From the NCBI GenBank assembly GCA_913042885.1, contig CAJWLW010000001.1, positions 1 to 64,000 of the forward strand: DNA of 64,000 nucleotides, given 5' to 3'. Of the stretch, positions 1 through 9,088 are shown piece after piece. Positions within the stretch are counted from its first letter, which is position 1. Each line of letters begins with the position of its first letter. The translations under genes were made by a program, and so were the position numbers. Under the pieces are notes generated by a model that made no database searches, was not told the origin of the DNA, and was given only the letters and a program-made list of their open reading frames with translations. Source of the stretch: an uncultured Lentisphaeria bacterium. Its GTDB lineage: Bacteria; Verrucomicrobiota; Lentisphaeria; JABSQK01; CAJWLW01.

Positions 1-1
1 C

Positions 2-643
2 AAAGCGATGACACGGTTCGGCAGGTTGCAGGTGGAAGAGCGGGAGTTGTGCGGGGTAACCGGCTACAGCATCAACGGCCGTCCGGCGGACTGCGTGAAC
101 CTGGCCCTGCATCATCTCTGCCCGAAGCTGCCGGACTTGATTGTCTCGGGAATCAACATGGGGGCCAACCTCGGCGTTTCCTTTATTGTGTCATCCGGCA
201 CTGTCGGCGCTTGCATGGAAGGGAATATCGCAGGCGTTCCCGGCATCGCCCTGTCGCAGTGCCTGCAGCCGGAGACGTACAAGCAGTGGGCGAACGAGCA
301 GCATCTGCCGGCTGCTACCGTTGATGACCTTTGTCGTCACCAGCGGGAATTCCTCGATGCTGCCCTGGCCGATCTTCGGGCCCGCGACGATGCCTTTTCG
401 AAACCGATCACCTGGAATGTGAATATGCCGCATACACCCGATGACAACTGGAGCGTTGTCCACACCAATGTCGGCCGCACGTCATACGGCTCCTGTTTTG
501 TTCGCGACGAGGCGACCGGGGACTATCGGCACGATTTGCAGTCGGTCGACTCCGATAACGACCCGACATCCGATGGGGCCGTGGCGTATTTCAACGGCCA
601 TGTCAGCATCAGCCGCATTGACATCTGGCAGCTCGGCAGGTAA
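2..643 (+). CDS. surE: 5'/3'-nucleotidase SurE (N-terminus outside window)
   Basis: The frame is open to the left edge, so the first part of the gene lies outside the window. What remains matches the SurE family: a GYSINGRPADCV stretch near the cut, then the signature VSGINMGANLG and SGTVGACMEG, followed by GVPGIALSQ. SurE is a metal-dependent cytoplasmic phosphatase that removes phosphate from nucleoside monophosphates and short polyphosphate. The N-terminal NDDG metal site expected in the family is in the missing part and cannot be checked. The gene ends 113 bases before fdhD on the same strand. Family identification is firm; the physiological substrate is not shown. Confidence 0.9.
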   Translation, partial: KAMTRFGRLQVEERELCGVTGYSINGRPADCVNLALHHLCPKLPDLIVSGINMGANLGVSFIVSSGTVGACMEGNIAGVPGIALSQCLQPETYKQWANEQHLPAATVDDLCRHQREFLDAALADLRARDDAFSKPITWNVNMPHTPDDNWSVVHTNVGRTSYGSCFVRDEATGDYRHDLQSVDSDNDPTSDGAVAYFNGHVSISRIDIWQLGR

Positions 644-756
644 CACTGTTCCGTAATTGTTTCCCCGCAGCGTAATCTTTTAGCGCTCCGGGTTTCACCC
701 GCTTCCACTTCGCCGGCGTCGTTTACCTATAACGACTTGCCGCGCTACATTCCTCC

Positions 757-1560
757 ATGTCCAGCAAATCAGCAAAAGGTATCAAGTACGAGACAGGCGT
801 TGCCACGGAGGTGACGGACTTGCTGACGGTTGAAGCGCCGTTGCAGGTGACGATCAACGGCAATCCCTTTACCGTCACGATGCGCACACCCGGCGACGAC
901 TATCGCCTGGTCACCGGGCTGCTGTTTACCGAGGGTGTGGTCAAGCAGTGCAAAGACCAATTCCCTTACAGCGAGGAGAAAGACCCTGACAGAGGTGTCA
1001 CCGTCGGAGTCGATCTCCAGATCCCCGAGGTGTTTCTGTGCGAGAACCTGCAGGCGAAGCGGTCACTGCTGATCAACGCTTCCTGCGGTGTTTGCGGTAC
1101 CCGTGAACTGGCGGACCTGAACCTGACCGGCGAACCGCTCGAGCCGCGAGGCGTCCTCGACGTCGGCATCCTGCCCGGGTTGGGCGAAACCATGTGCCGG
1201 CGCCAGCGCGTGTTTGAAGAGACCGGTGGCATCCACGCTGCAGCAGCGTTTCGGCTCGACGGCGAATGCCTCTGTGTTTTCGAGGATATCGGCCGCCACA
1301 ACGCCGTCGACAAGGTCGCCGGTTTCCTGCTCGAGACCGATGACATCGGCGGTGCCGACATCCTGTTCGTCAGCGGTCGTGTGTCGTTCGAGATCGTCTC
1401 AAAGGCTTGGTACGCGGGTATTCCATACCTGGTTGCGGTCTCCGCACCCTCGACCCTGGCAGTCGACATGTGTGAGTATTGGGGCATGTCGCTGATCGCC
1501 TTCTGCCGCGACACGCGCGCGACAGTTTACGCTAATCCGCAGAATGTGCGTGGTGTGTAA
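757..1560 (+). CDS. fdhD: Formate dehydrogenase accessory sulfurtransferase FdhD
   Basis: A 267-residue protein of normal FdhD length. It carries the CGVCG motif (two cysteines spaced C-x2-C, about residue 111), which in FdhD accepts sulfur from a cysteine desulfurase, and the family stretch FEDIGRHNAVDK about residue 175. FdhD passes sulfur to the molybdenum cofactor of formate dehydrogenase; without it the enzyme is inactive. It sits upstream of the two formate dehydrogenase subunit genes on the same strand, separated from them by about 220 bases that hold a candidate promoter. This context agrees with the assignment. The start is the ATG at 757. Confidence 0.95.
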   Translation: MSSKSAKGIKYETGVATEVTDLLTVEAPLQVTINGNPFTVTMRTPGDDYRLVTGLLFTEGVVKQCKDQFPYSEEKDPDRGVTVGVDLQIPEVFLCENLQAKRSLLINASCGVCGTRELADLNLTGEPLEPRGVLDVGILPGLGETMCRRQRVFEETGGIHAAAAFRLDGECLCVFEDIGRHNAVDKVAGFLLETDDIGGADILFVSGRVSFEIVSKAWYAGIPYLVAVSAPSTLAVDMCEYWGMSLIAFCRDTRATVYANPQNVRGV

Positions 1561-1644
1561 AGGCGTCGTCCTCTGCCAAAACCGCCCGGCGCATGCTGTG
1601 ACGGTTGCACGAGAACCGGGGCCTTGCGCATCACCAGTTTCTCC

Positions 1645-1673
1645 TTGCAATCGGGTATAGATATTGCTATCCT
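1645..1673 (+). promoter_or_regulatory. Candidate sigma70-type promoter for the formate dehydrogenase genes
   Basis: TTGCAA, a 17-base spacer and TATCCT lie about 110 bases before the flavoprotein subunit. Each box matches the consensus at four of six positions. The call rests on pattern and position only. Confidence 0.3.
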
Positions 1674-1781
1674 ATTAGTAATCAACCTGTAACACCCACA
1701 ATCCAGTCGGGTTGTCTCCAGCCACTGTGAGGCGGTTACGGTTTGTTATGCCCGGCCACCGGGCTTACCGCGAGATTGTGC

Positions 1782-3452
1782 ATGTCCAAGAATATCAGCG
1801 CGTTGTCCGGCCGCAAAGGCCTCGACGACAATCTTTTCGACCGCATCGTCAAGATCGGTGCCAACCCTGCCTCGGCGCCCGATCACGAGCTGTTGGCGAA
1901 GGAATACCTCGTTGGTGAAGCGATCACCTTCGGTGCCGCATCTTTTTACGACCTGATCAGTGAAGAGGTTGCCTCAAAAAAGGCCCTGGTCTGCGACGGC
2001 AGCGCCTGTCTCTGTGCCGGCACCCAGGACAAGGTCGTCGAGGAACTCAAGAAGCACATGGACGAGTCAGAGATCGGCACCATCACCTGCCTCGGCCGTT
2101 GCCACGAGAACGCGGCGTTCTACTACGACGGCTGGAACTACTCCGGTACTGCGATCGACCAGCTCGACGGGGTCATCGGTAAAGACGGCACTGGTGGTTC
2201 GAAAGACGCCTACCACGTCGAATCCCTGCTCGATACCCCCATCCTTACGGCCGAATTTCCCGGTGTCGACAGCTATTACGCAGTGTTTCGCGATGTCGTG
2301 CTGAAGAAGACCGGCGATGAGCTCATCGCCGAGGTCCAGACCTCGAACCTGCGCGGCCGCGGCGGTGCCGGGTTCCCGACCGGTTTCAAGTGGAACGCTG
2401 CCAAGGAAGCGCCGGGCGACAAGAAGTACATCGTCTGCAACGCCGACGAAGGCGACCCGGGCGCCTACATTGACCGCTACCTGCTCGAGCAGCAGCCGCA
2501 CAGCGTGCTCTTCGGTATGATGGCTGCCGGCTACGCGGTCGGCGCCGACGAAGGGTGCCTGTACATCCGCGCCGAGTATCCCGATGCAGTCCAGACCATC
2601 GGCCGTGCCATCCAGGAGCTCGAAGGCTGCGGCTTGCTCGGCGACAATATCTGCGGCTCGAGTTTCTCGTTTTCGTTCAAGGTCGTGGTCGGTGCGGGCG
2701 CCTATATCTGCGGCGAAGAAACGGCCTTGCTCGCTTCGATCGAAGGCCGCCGGCCGGAAGTTGATGTGCGGCCGCCTTTCCCGACGACCGAGGGGCTGTT
2801 TGGCAAGCCGACAGTCGTCAACAACGTCGAGTCCTTCGCCAACATCCACGAGATCGTTGCAAACGGCGGCGCCGCTTATGCTGCTGTCGGCACCGAGAAG
2901 TCGGCCGGCCCCAAGCTGCTGTGCCTCGACGGAATGTTCAACCGCCCGGGCCTCTTCGAAGTGCCGATGGGCACGCCTCTGTCCACCGTGGTCAACGGGC
3001 TTGGCCAGGGATTCCGGCAGCCGGTCAAGGCCTTGCACATCGGTGGGCCGCTCGGTGGGCTGGTGCCGGTCGCCAAAATCGATTCACTGACCATTGATTT
3101 CGAGTCCTTCATCAACGGCGGCTTTCTGCTTGGCCACGGCAGCGTCGTCTGCGTGCCAGAGTCGTTCCCGATGATCCGCTACGTCGAGCACATCCTCGAT
3201 TTTTGCGCCTTCGAGTCCTGTGGCAAGTGTTTTCCCTGCAGGCTCGGTTCGACCCGTGGTCACGAGCTGGTGACCGGTGCCATTGAGGGCGGCGCGCTGA
3301 TCGATCGCCAACTTTTCGAAGATCTGATCGAGACAATGGAGAAAGGCAGCCTCTGTGCCCACGGCGGCGGCATACCGTTGCCAATCAGGAACGCTTTGAT
3401 GTACTTTAATGATGAACTGAAGCCATATTTTCGCGAGGACGTCGCATCATGA
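1782..3452 (+). CDS. NAD-dependent formate dehydrogenase, flavoprotein (NuoE-NuoF-like) subunit
   Basis: A NuoE/NuoF fusion of about 556 residues. Residues 70-125 hold the thioredoxin-like [2Fe-2S] site (C-x4-C in CDGSAC and C-x3-C in CLGRC). The NuoF part follows, with the NADH-binding RGRGGAGFPTGFKW, the FMN-binding region around CNADEGDPGAY, GAYICGEETALL, and a C-terminal [4Fe-4S] site ESCGKCFPCR plus a later Cys in SLCAHGG. Such subunits move electrons from the molybdenum subunit to NAD+. The next gene overlaps its stop by four bases (ATGA), so the two are translationally coupled. A TTG at 1743 would extend the N-terminus by 13 residues; I chose the ATG at 1782 because those extra residues do not look like the family. 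HndC-like hydrogenase subunits are similar, but the neighbour is a formate dehydrogenase. Confidence 0.88.
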   Translation: MSKNISALSGRKGLDDNLFDRIVKIGANPASAPDHELLAKEYLVGEAITFGAASFYDLISEEVASKKALVCDGSACLCAGTQDKVVEELKKHMDESEIGTITCLGRCHENAAFYYDGWNYSGTAIDQLDGVIGKDGTGGSKDAYHVESLLDTPILTAEFPGVDSYYAVFRDVVLKKTGDELIAEVQTSNLRGRGGAGFPTGFKWNAAKEAPGDKKYIVCNADEGDPGAYIDRYLLEQQPHSVLFGMMAAGYAVGADEGCLYIRAEYPDAVQTIGRAIQELEGCGLLGDNICGSSFSFSFKVVVGAGAYICGEETALLASIEGRRPEVDVRPPFPTTEGLFGKPTVVNNVESFANIHEIVANGGAAYAAVGTEKSAGPKLLCLDGMFNRPGLFEVPMGTPLSTVVNGLGQGFRQPVKALHIGGPLGGLVPVAKIDSLTIDFESFINGGFLLGHGSVVCVPESFPMIRYVEHILDFCAFESCGKCFPCRLGSTRGHELVTGAIEGGALIDRQLFEDLIETMEKGSLCAHGGGIPLPIRNALMYFNDELKPYFREDVAS

Positions 3453-6199
3453 ATAAGGCCGCATATCTCGATGGCGAGGCATACGAAATAGAAGCAGGTG
3501 AAACCCTGCTGAATTTTATCGAGCGACAGCGTGAGAAAGGCTGCGTACCGACGCTGTGTTATGACGACCGCCTCGAGCCCTTCGGCTCCTGCCGGATCTG
3601 CTCGGTAGAAGTCGCCCTTAGTGAAGACGGGCCGCGCCGCATGGTCGCGGCCTGCCATACCCCGATCGCCGAGAATATGTGGGTGTTCAGCGAATCCGAC
3701 TCGGTCAGGAAGCTGCGCAAGAACATTCTCGAACTGGTCGTCACCGATTACCCGTTGCACACCCTCGAGTCGCCGCCCAATGGCGATGCCGAGCTCAAGA
3801 AAGTCATCGACCAGGTCGGGTTCGACATCCATTCCGTGCGTTACCCGGCCGGCAAGAACCACGCCGACCGCCAGCAGGACACCTCGCATCCGTACATGCG
3901 CGCCGACCTCTCGAAGTGCATCAACTGCTATCGCTGCGTGCGTGCCTGTGACGAGATTCAAGGACAGTTCGTGCTGAACATGGCCGGCCGCGGCTTCGAC
4001 AATCACATCATCATGGGGGCCGACGAATCGTTCAAGGACTCGCCGTGTGTTGCCTGCGGTGCCTGTTCGCAAACCTGTCCGACCGGTGCCATCACAGACA
4101 TCCACAAACTCCAGGCGCACGAGGCCGAACGGAAGGTCCGCACGGTCTGTACGTATTGCGGTGTCGGCTGCAACCTCGAAGTAGCCGTCGGCCCCGGCGA
4201 CAACATCCTGTCGATTGAAGCCCCGCCCGATGCCGAAGCGAACCGCGGCCACACCTGCCTGAAAGGGCGCTACGCCTTCAAGTTCCAAAGTCACCCCGAG
4301 CGCCTGCAGAGTCCACTGATCCGCCGCGGCGAAGAATTCGAGGAAGTGTCCTGGGACGAGGCTTACGATTACATCGCCGAGAAACTGTCCGGTGTCCGCT
4401 CTGAACACGGGCCGGATGCCATTGCCGGCATATCATCGGCGCGCTGCATGAATGAAGAGAACTATCTGATGCAGAAGTTCATCCGTGCAGTCATCGGCAC
4501 CAACAACATTGACTGCTGCGCCCGCGTTTGTCATTCACCGACTGCGCTCGGCATGCAGTGGGCCTTCGGAACTGGTGCCGGCACCAATTCGACAGACTGC
4601 CTGAAAAATACCGACCTGATCATGATCATCGGTGCCAATCCGACGCACGCACACCCCGTGACCGGTGCCCGCATCAAACAGGAAGTCATGAAGGGCACGC
4701 CGCTGATCGTCATCGATCCGATCGTGACAGAGATAGCAGAGTACGCGAAATACCATCTGGCCCTGCGCCCGGGTACCAATGTCGCGCTGCTCAACATGTT
4801 CGCTTATTATCTCGTGAACGAGAACCTTATCGACAAGGAGTTCGTCGAAGGACGCTGCGAAGGCTACGACGACTATGTCGAGCAGTTGCGCCAGGTCGAC
4901 ATCGACGCGATGGAAGCGGTTTCCGGTGTCGATCGTGAACTCGTGCGTGAGGCCGCGATCGCCTACGGCACCGCCAAGAATGCCATGAGCTTCCACGGTC
5001 TGGGCGTCACCGAGCACAGCCAGGGCACCAAAACTGTCACCATAATTGCGGACCTTGCAATGATGACCGGCAACCTCGGACGCCCCGGTGTCGGCGTCAA
5101 TCCGTTGCGTGGCCAGAACAACGTCCAGGGTGCCGCCGACATGGGCGTGCAGCCGCATCAGGGCGCCGGCTACTTGCCCGTCACCGACCCGGACAACCAG
5201 GCGAAGTACGAAAAGATCTACGGCGTCCCGGTGCCGAAAGAGATCGGCTATAAGATCCCACAAATGTTCGACGCGGCCGTGGCCGGCAAGCTCAAGGCTC
5301 TGTGGATCATGGGCGAGGACGTCGTACAGACCGATCCCAACACCAAGCACGTGATAGAGTCGCTGGAGAGCCTCGACCTGCTGGTGGTCCAGGAAATTTT
5401 CATGACCGAGACGGCCAAGCTGGCGCATGTTATTTTGCCGGGTGCCACGTTCCTGGAGAAAAGCGGTACGTTCACCAGCGCCGAGCGCCGGGTGCAGCGC
5501 TGCAACGAAGTCGTGCCGCCGCTGGCAGGTACCAAGCCCGACGGTCAGATCATCGTCGATATCATGAACCGCATGGGATACGAGCAGGCTGGCTATGACC
5601 CCGATGTCACGCTGCAGGAGATCAGCCAGATCGTCCCGTTCTTCGCCGGTGCCAAGTGGGAAGAGTTCGGTGACAACGGCAAGCAGTGGCCGATCAAGCC
5701 CGACGGCAGCGACACCAAGATCCTGCACACCGAGACATTCAAGCGCGGCCGCGGCAAGTTCCATTTCTGGAACTTCGAAGAGAGCCAGGAGCTGGTCGAC
5801 CACAGCGACGAATTCCCGTTTATCCTGACGACTGGTCGCAAGCTCGAGCACTACAACTGCGGCACGATGACTCGGCGTACCGGCAATCTGCAGTTGCTCA
5901 GCGAAGACGTTCTGGTGATCAACCCGGTTGACGCCGAGAAGAAGAACATTGCCGATGGCGACACCGTGCGACTGTTCTCGGCCCGTGGCGAGGTGAATCT
6001 GACGTCGGAAGTCTCGACCCGCGTCAGGCCCGGGGTGATCTACACGACCTTCCACTTCCCCGAGCAGATGGTCAATTACGTCACCAGCAACGTCCAGGAC
6101 GCGGATTCCCTATGCCCCGAGTACAAAGTCGTTGCCGTCGACGTCGAGCGTGTCACTGCGGCTGCCGCGGCTGAGCACGCCGAGCTGGCAAAGGCGTAG
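3449..6199 (+). CDS. fdhA: NAD-dependent formate dehydrogenase, molybdenum catalytic (alpha) subunit
   Basis: A 916-residue molybdopterin oxidoreductase. Order of domains: N-terminal [2Fe-2S] ferredoxin (Cys32, 37, 48, 51, 69), a two-cluster ferredoxin (CINCYRCVRAC and CVACGACSQTCP), the catalytic-domain [4Fe-4S] (CTYCGVGC ... HTCLKG), then the Mo/bis-MGD domain. The metal ligand sits in CCARVCHSP and is Cys361, coded by TGT, so this is not a selenocysteine enzyme. It oxidises formate to CO2 in the cytoplasm and passes electrons to the upstream flavoprotein. Between the [2Fe-2S] and two-cluster domains, the place where NuoG-type relatives have a His/Cys-ligated [4Fe-4S] site reads YPLHTLESPPNGDAEL, with none of the four ligands. 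The gene overlaps its upstream partner by four bases. Confidence 0.93.
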   Translation: MNKAAYLDGEAYEIEAGETLLNFIERQREKGCVPTLCYDDRLEPFGSCRICSVEVALSEDGPRRMVAACHTPIAENMWVFSESDSVRKLRKNILELVVTDYPLHTLESPPNGDAELKKVIDQVGFDIHSVRYPAGKNHADRQQDTSHPYMRADLSKCINCYRCVRACDEIQGQFVLNMAGRGFDNHIIMGADESFKDSPCVACGACSQTCPTGAITDIHKLQAHEAERKVRTVCTYCGVGCNLEVAVGPGDNILSIEAPPDAEANRGHTCLKGRYAFKFQSHPERLQSPLIRRGEEFEEVSWDEAYDYIAEKLSGVRSEHGPDAIAGISSARCMNEENYLMQKFIRAVIGTNNIDCCARVCHSPTALGMQWAFGTGAGTNSTDCLKNTDLIMIIGANPTHAHPVTGARIKQEVMKGTPLIVIDPIVTEIAEYAKYHLALRPGTNVALLNMFAYYLVNENLIDKEFVEGRCEGYDDYVEQLRQVDIDAMEAVSGVDRELVREAAIAYGTAKNAMSFHGLGVTEHSQGTKTVTIIADLAMMTGNLGRPGVGVNPLRGQNNVQGAADMGVQPHQGAGYLPVTDPDNQAKYEKIYGVPVPKEIGYKIPQMFDAAVAGKLKALWIMGEDVVQTDPNTKHVIESLESLDLLVVQEIFMTETAKLAHVILPGATFLEKSGTFTSAERRVQRCNEVVPPLAGTKPDGQIIVDIMNRMGYEQAGYDPDVTLQEISQIVPFFAGAKWEEFGDNGKQWPIKPDGSDTKILHTETFKRGRGKFHFWNFEESQELVDHSDEFPFILTTGRKLEHYNCGTMTRRTGNLQLLSEDVLVINPVDAEKKNIADGDTVRLFSARGEVNLTSEVSTRVRPGVIYTTFHFPEQMVNYVTSNVQDADSLCPEYKVVAVDVERVTAAAAAEHAELAKA

Positions 6200-6235
6200 C
6201 GGCCTGCCGCGAAATCAGACGCGACGGTTCCGTTA

Positions 6236-7024
6236 TCAGAAATTCAGATGATGCGACGCCGCGCCGGGCCTGCCGCGGCGCTCGTCCATGTCATCACCTA
6301 GAGGAACCGGTCGAAATCGATGTTCAATCGTGCGTTCCATTGCCGGGTCATGCAACCGCACAAGGAACTCGTCGCCGACGCCATGGGTTGTCATCTCCGG
6401 CAAACCGAGGTGCTCGATGGTCTCCTGGACGTTGAGGAATGGCGCCGCGCCGCAATACAGGAACATCGGATCGGGTAGCGCGCGCACCGCGTCCATTGCC
6501 AGCAGATACTCCAGATCGACCAGGGCACTCAAGGCACTCTCTTGCAGGGTAACGCTGTGACCGTCAACAACGACTTCGCTGCAGAGCTGCATCTGGTCCC
6601 AATGGTCGCGCACCTCATCGTAAGGCCATGCGACTGTGGCGATCGGATGCGGGCACATCTGTTTGGGCTTGTCGGGGAACAGCGGATCGAGTTCACGGTC
6701 ACACTGGTCGCTGCCGACCGAGATGAAGATGTCACCACGGTCACGGATGGCGATCACTTCGCCTTCACCGCCGGTCAGGGAACCCTGCACCTCGAATTCG
6801 GGATCCTGGGTAAGCAGGTAGCGGCCGATGCGGAAAATCGAAGGGTTCGTCAGGTTAGCGAGGCTGTAGCGACCTTCCAGTGCGATCTTTTCGTCGAGCT
6901 CACGGCGCAAGGCATCGACGTTGCGGGATGAGTGTCGCGCGCCGCCGAGAGAGCCCACAGCAAACGTACGCTGTGCAGTACCTGTCTTGCTCTCAATGGC
7001 CATTGTGATTGGTTCAATGCGCAT
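6236..7024 (-). CDS. DUF2848 family protein (FAH-like fold)
   Basis: A 262-residue protein, convergent with fdhA. The stretch VGSDQCDRELDP, then KQMCPHPIATVAWPYDEV and DHWDQMQL, is the conserved core of the DUF2848 family, which is related in fold to fumarylacetoacetate hydrolases. The late FCG-type motif appears here as YCGAAPF. No reaction is established for the family. The start could be the ATG at 7024 or the ATG seven codons later; the extra residues do not settle it. The C-terminus is rich in Arg, Gly and His. Family placement is from recall of the core motif, not from a search. Confidence 0.75.
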   Translation of the reverse strand: MRIEPITMAIESKTGTAQRTFAVGSLGGARHSSRNVDALRRELDEKIALEGRYSLANLTNPSIFRIGRYLLTQDPEFEVQGSLTGGEGEVIAIRDRGDIFISVGSDQCDRELDPLFPDKPKQMCPHPIATVAWPYDEVRDHWDQMQLCSEVVVDGHSVTLQESALSALVDLEYLLAMDAVRALPDPMFLYCGAAPFLNVQETIEHLGLPEMTTHGVGDEFLVRLHDPAMERTIEHRFRPVPLGDDMDERRGRPGAASHHLNF

Positions 7025-7443
7025 CCTGAAGCCCCTTTGTGCGACGCGCCTACAATGCGACTTCGCTCCTAAAACGCATAGCTGCTGCAGGCTGGGGCTG
7101 CCAGCCTACCAGTTTCCCAATCAAATCTCTGACGGAGAAGAATCTCGTTCTCCGAACCATTTGCAGCAGCCCAACGTGCCTTCGACTTCCACTTCGGCCA
7201 GTTGCTGTGCGGGCCGTTGCACCCCGGATATTTGAACTGCATATTACACGAATCGCTGCTTGGCATGCCGGCCGACGTGTGAGGCGGGTGACGTGACACC
7301 TGGTTCTGCTTCCCGGCATTTCCCTCTCCTATAATTCCAAACACTCCATCCATTTAATCCCATTCTCCTCAATTCCATCCTCCTTAATCCGGCAAGGGGC
7401 GATTGAGGCGGAGAATGGCGGGTAACATCATACGAGGTTCATC
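7025..7443. other. Intergenic stretch between DUF2848 gene and gdhA
   Basis: This gap lies between divergently transcribed genes. It contains a perfect 7-bp inverted repeat (AGGCTGG/CCAGCCT, 5-base loop) near 7088-7106, a TATAAT at 7332-7337 without a good partner box, and a pyrimidine-rich run before gdhA. A 94-codon frame on the minus strand (7069-7353) has no recognisable domain. I see no convincing gene. Confidence 0.5.
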
Positions 7444-8688
7444 ATGCTCGAAGAAAGTCATTATTATTTCCACAAAGCGGCGGACATTCTCGGCCTGACA
7501 GCGAAGATCCGGGATATTCTGCTGACGCCGCATCGGGTCGTCAAGGTAGAGTTGGTCACGGAAAGCGACACGGGCGAACTGCAGCATCACGTGGGCTTTC
7601 GAGTTCAGCATGACCGGTCACGGGGACCGATGAAAGGCGGGCTGCGCTACCATCCGTTGATGGACGAGGAGCACGCCACCGCGCTTGCCAACCTGATGAC
7701 CTGGAAGACTGCAGTCGTCCAGGTGCCGTACGGTGGTGCCAAAGGCGGGATAAACTGCGACCCGCGGCAACTGAGCGACAGTGAGTTGCACAAGATCACC
7801 CGTAAGTTCGTCGAGCAGATCCATGAGATCATCGGCCCGATGCTGGATATCCCCGCGCCGGACGTCAATACCGATGCCCGTGTCATGGGCTGGATCATGG
7901 ATGAATACTCGAAGTTTCATGGATTCTCACCGGGCGTTGTCACCGGCAAACCGCTCGAGCTGTTCGGGTCCCCCGGCCGCGAGGAGGCGACCGGCCGCGG
8001 TATCATGCATTGTCTGGAATCATGCCTGGAAACACAGGGTAAATCGATCGAGGGTATCACCGTTGCGGTCCAGGGGTTCGGCAATGTCGGCAGTCATGCC
8101 GCCAGGCTGATTGCCGAGAAGGGCGGCAAGATCGTCGCAGTGGGTGATCATGTGGGCGGGGTGTCGAATCGGGATGGCCTCGACGTTGGAAAGCTGATCG
8201 CCTGGGCTGATGGGCATCGCACCGTGGCCGGCTTCGACGGCGGTGAGGCATTCGACAGTGTCGAGGTGCTGACCTGGGATGCGGATGTTCTGATTCCCGC
8301 CGCGTTGGGCGGGGTGCTGACCAAAGAGAATGCCGGCGATGTGCGCGCCAGCATTATCGTCGAAGGTGCCAATGGCCCGACGACGCCGGAGGCGGATGAG
8401 ATCTTCGACAAAAACGGCATCACAGTCGTGCCCGATATCCTGGCCAACGCCGGCGGTGTCACCGTCAGTTATTTCGAATGGGCCCAGAACATTCAGCAGT
8501 TCCGCTGGGAGCTCGACCGGGTTCGCACCGAGCTTGCCAAGACGATGAACACCGCCTATGCTGCGGTCCTGGAGACCGCGGCCGAGCACAAAATCGACCT
8601 TCGCACTGCGGCGTTTGTGCTGGCGATTCACCGTGTCGGCGAGGCGACGCTTGCCCGCCGGCATGTCAATGAGAATCCGACAATATGA
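7444..8688 (+). CDS. gdhA: Glutamate dehydrogenase (Glu/Leu/Phe/Val dehydrogenase family)
   Basis: A 414-residue protein of normal length for the short hexameric enzymes. It has the substrate-binding stretch RGPMKGGLRYHP, the catalytic-lysine region VPYGGAKGGI, the later PDVNTDARVMGWIMDEYSK and the Rossmann motif VQGFGNVGS for NAD(P). It deaminates glutamate to 2-oxoglutarate or the reverse, in the cytoplasm. A GAGG ribosome site lies seven bases before the ATG. Members acting on branched amino acids look alike, so substrate specificity is inferred. It stands alone on its strand. Confidence 0.9.
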   Translation: MLEESHYYFHKAADILGLTAKIRDILLTPHRVVKVELVTESDTGELQHHVGFRVQHDRSRGPMKGGLRYHPLMDEEHATALANLMTWKTAVVQVPYGGAKGGINCDPRQLSDSELHKITRKFVEQIHEIIGPMLDIPAPDVNTDARVMGWIMDEYSKFHGFSPGVVTGKPLELFGSPGREEATGRGIMHCLESCLETQGKSIEGITVAVQGFGNVGSHAARLIAEKGGKIVAVGDHVGGVSNRDGLDVGKLIAWADGHRTVAGFDGGEAFDSVEVLTWDADVLIPAALGGVLTKENAGDVRASIIVEGANGPTTPEADEIFDKNGITVVPDILANAGGVTVSYFEWAQNIQQFRWELDRVRTELAKTMNTAYAAVLETAAEHKIDLRTAAFVLAIHRVGEATLARRHVNENPTI

Positions 8689-9088
8689 GGTCGCGGATGG
8701 TCTGTGACGGATTCACCATCTGCCCGGTCAGTATGAGTGGATGCAGTCGTACCCAGTCATGTCGAAGCGCTGTTTGACGCGTGGCCCGACCTCATGTGTA
8801 CGGCACCAGGTGGCGTGACCATCCTGAAATATCACATTCAGTCCTTCAACCCCAAACTGGAGGTGGTTGGCAACACTCGAGGCACCGCGCCTGCCCACGG
8901 GTCGAGGACCCACGGTCCACTCAGTATACCGAGGAGACTCGGCGAATAATTGGACCAGATTATATCCGTAGCCAGCGGAACGTCCGACGGACCGAATTCT
9001 CCGGTTGATGACTCCAGCTTATTCGCGATGTACGGCTTGCTGTCCTCGCCGTCGACAATTTCCGAAACCGACTTATCGGGTCAGCTGC
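8689..9088. other. Intergenic stretch downstream of gdhA
   Basis: Convergent gap between gdhA and the first prepilin gene. A 70-codon plus-strand frame at 8737-8949 has no recognisable motif or clear ribosome site. No terminator hairpin with a T tract is evident. I see nothing supportable here. Confidence 0.4.

Noticed and set aside
4529..4531. Possible selenocysteine codon in formate dehydrogenase
   Set aside because: The metal-ligand codon is TGT, so the enzyme is the Cys type.
4535..6055. 506-codon minus-strand open frame opposite fdhA
   Set aside because: Antisense to a very well conserved gene; composition reflects GC-rich third positions and no motif is present.
7069..7353. 94-codon minus-strand frame
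   Set aside because: No family, and its purine-rich start region can create accidental ribosome-like sites.
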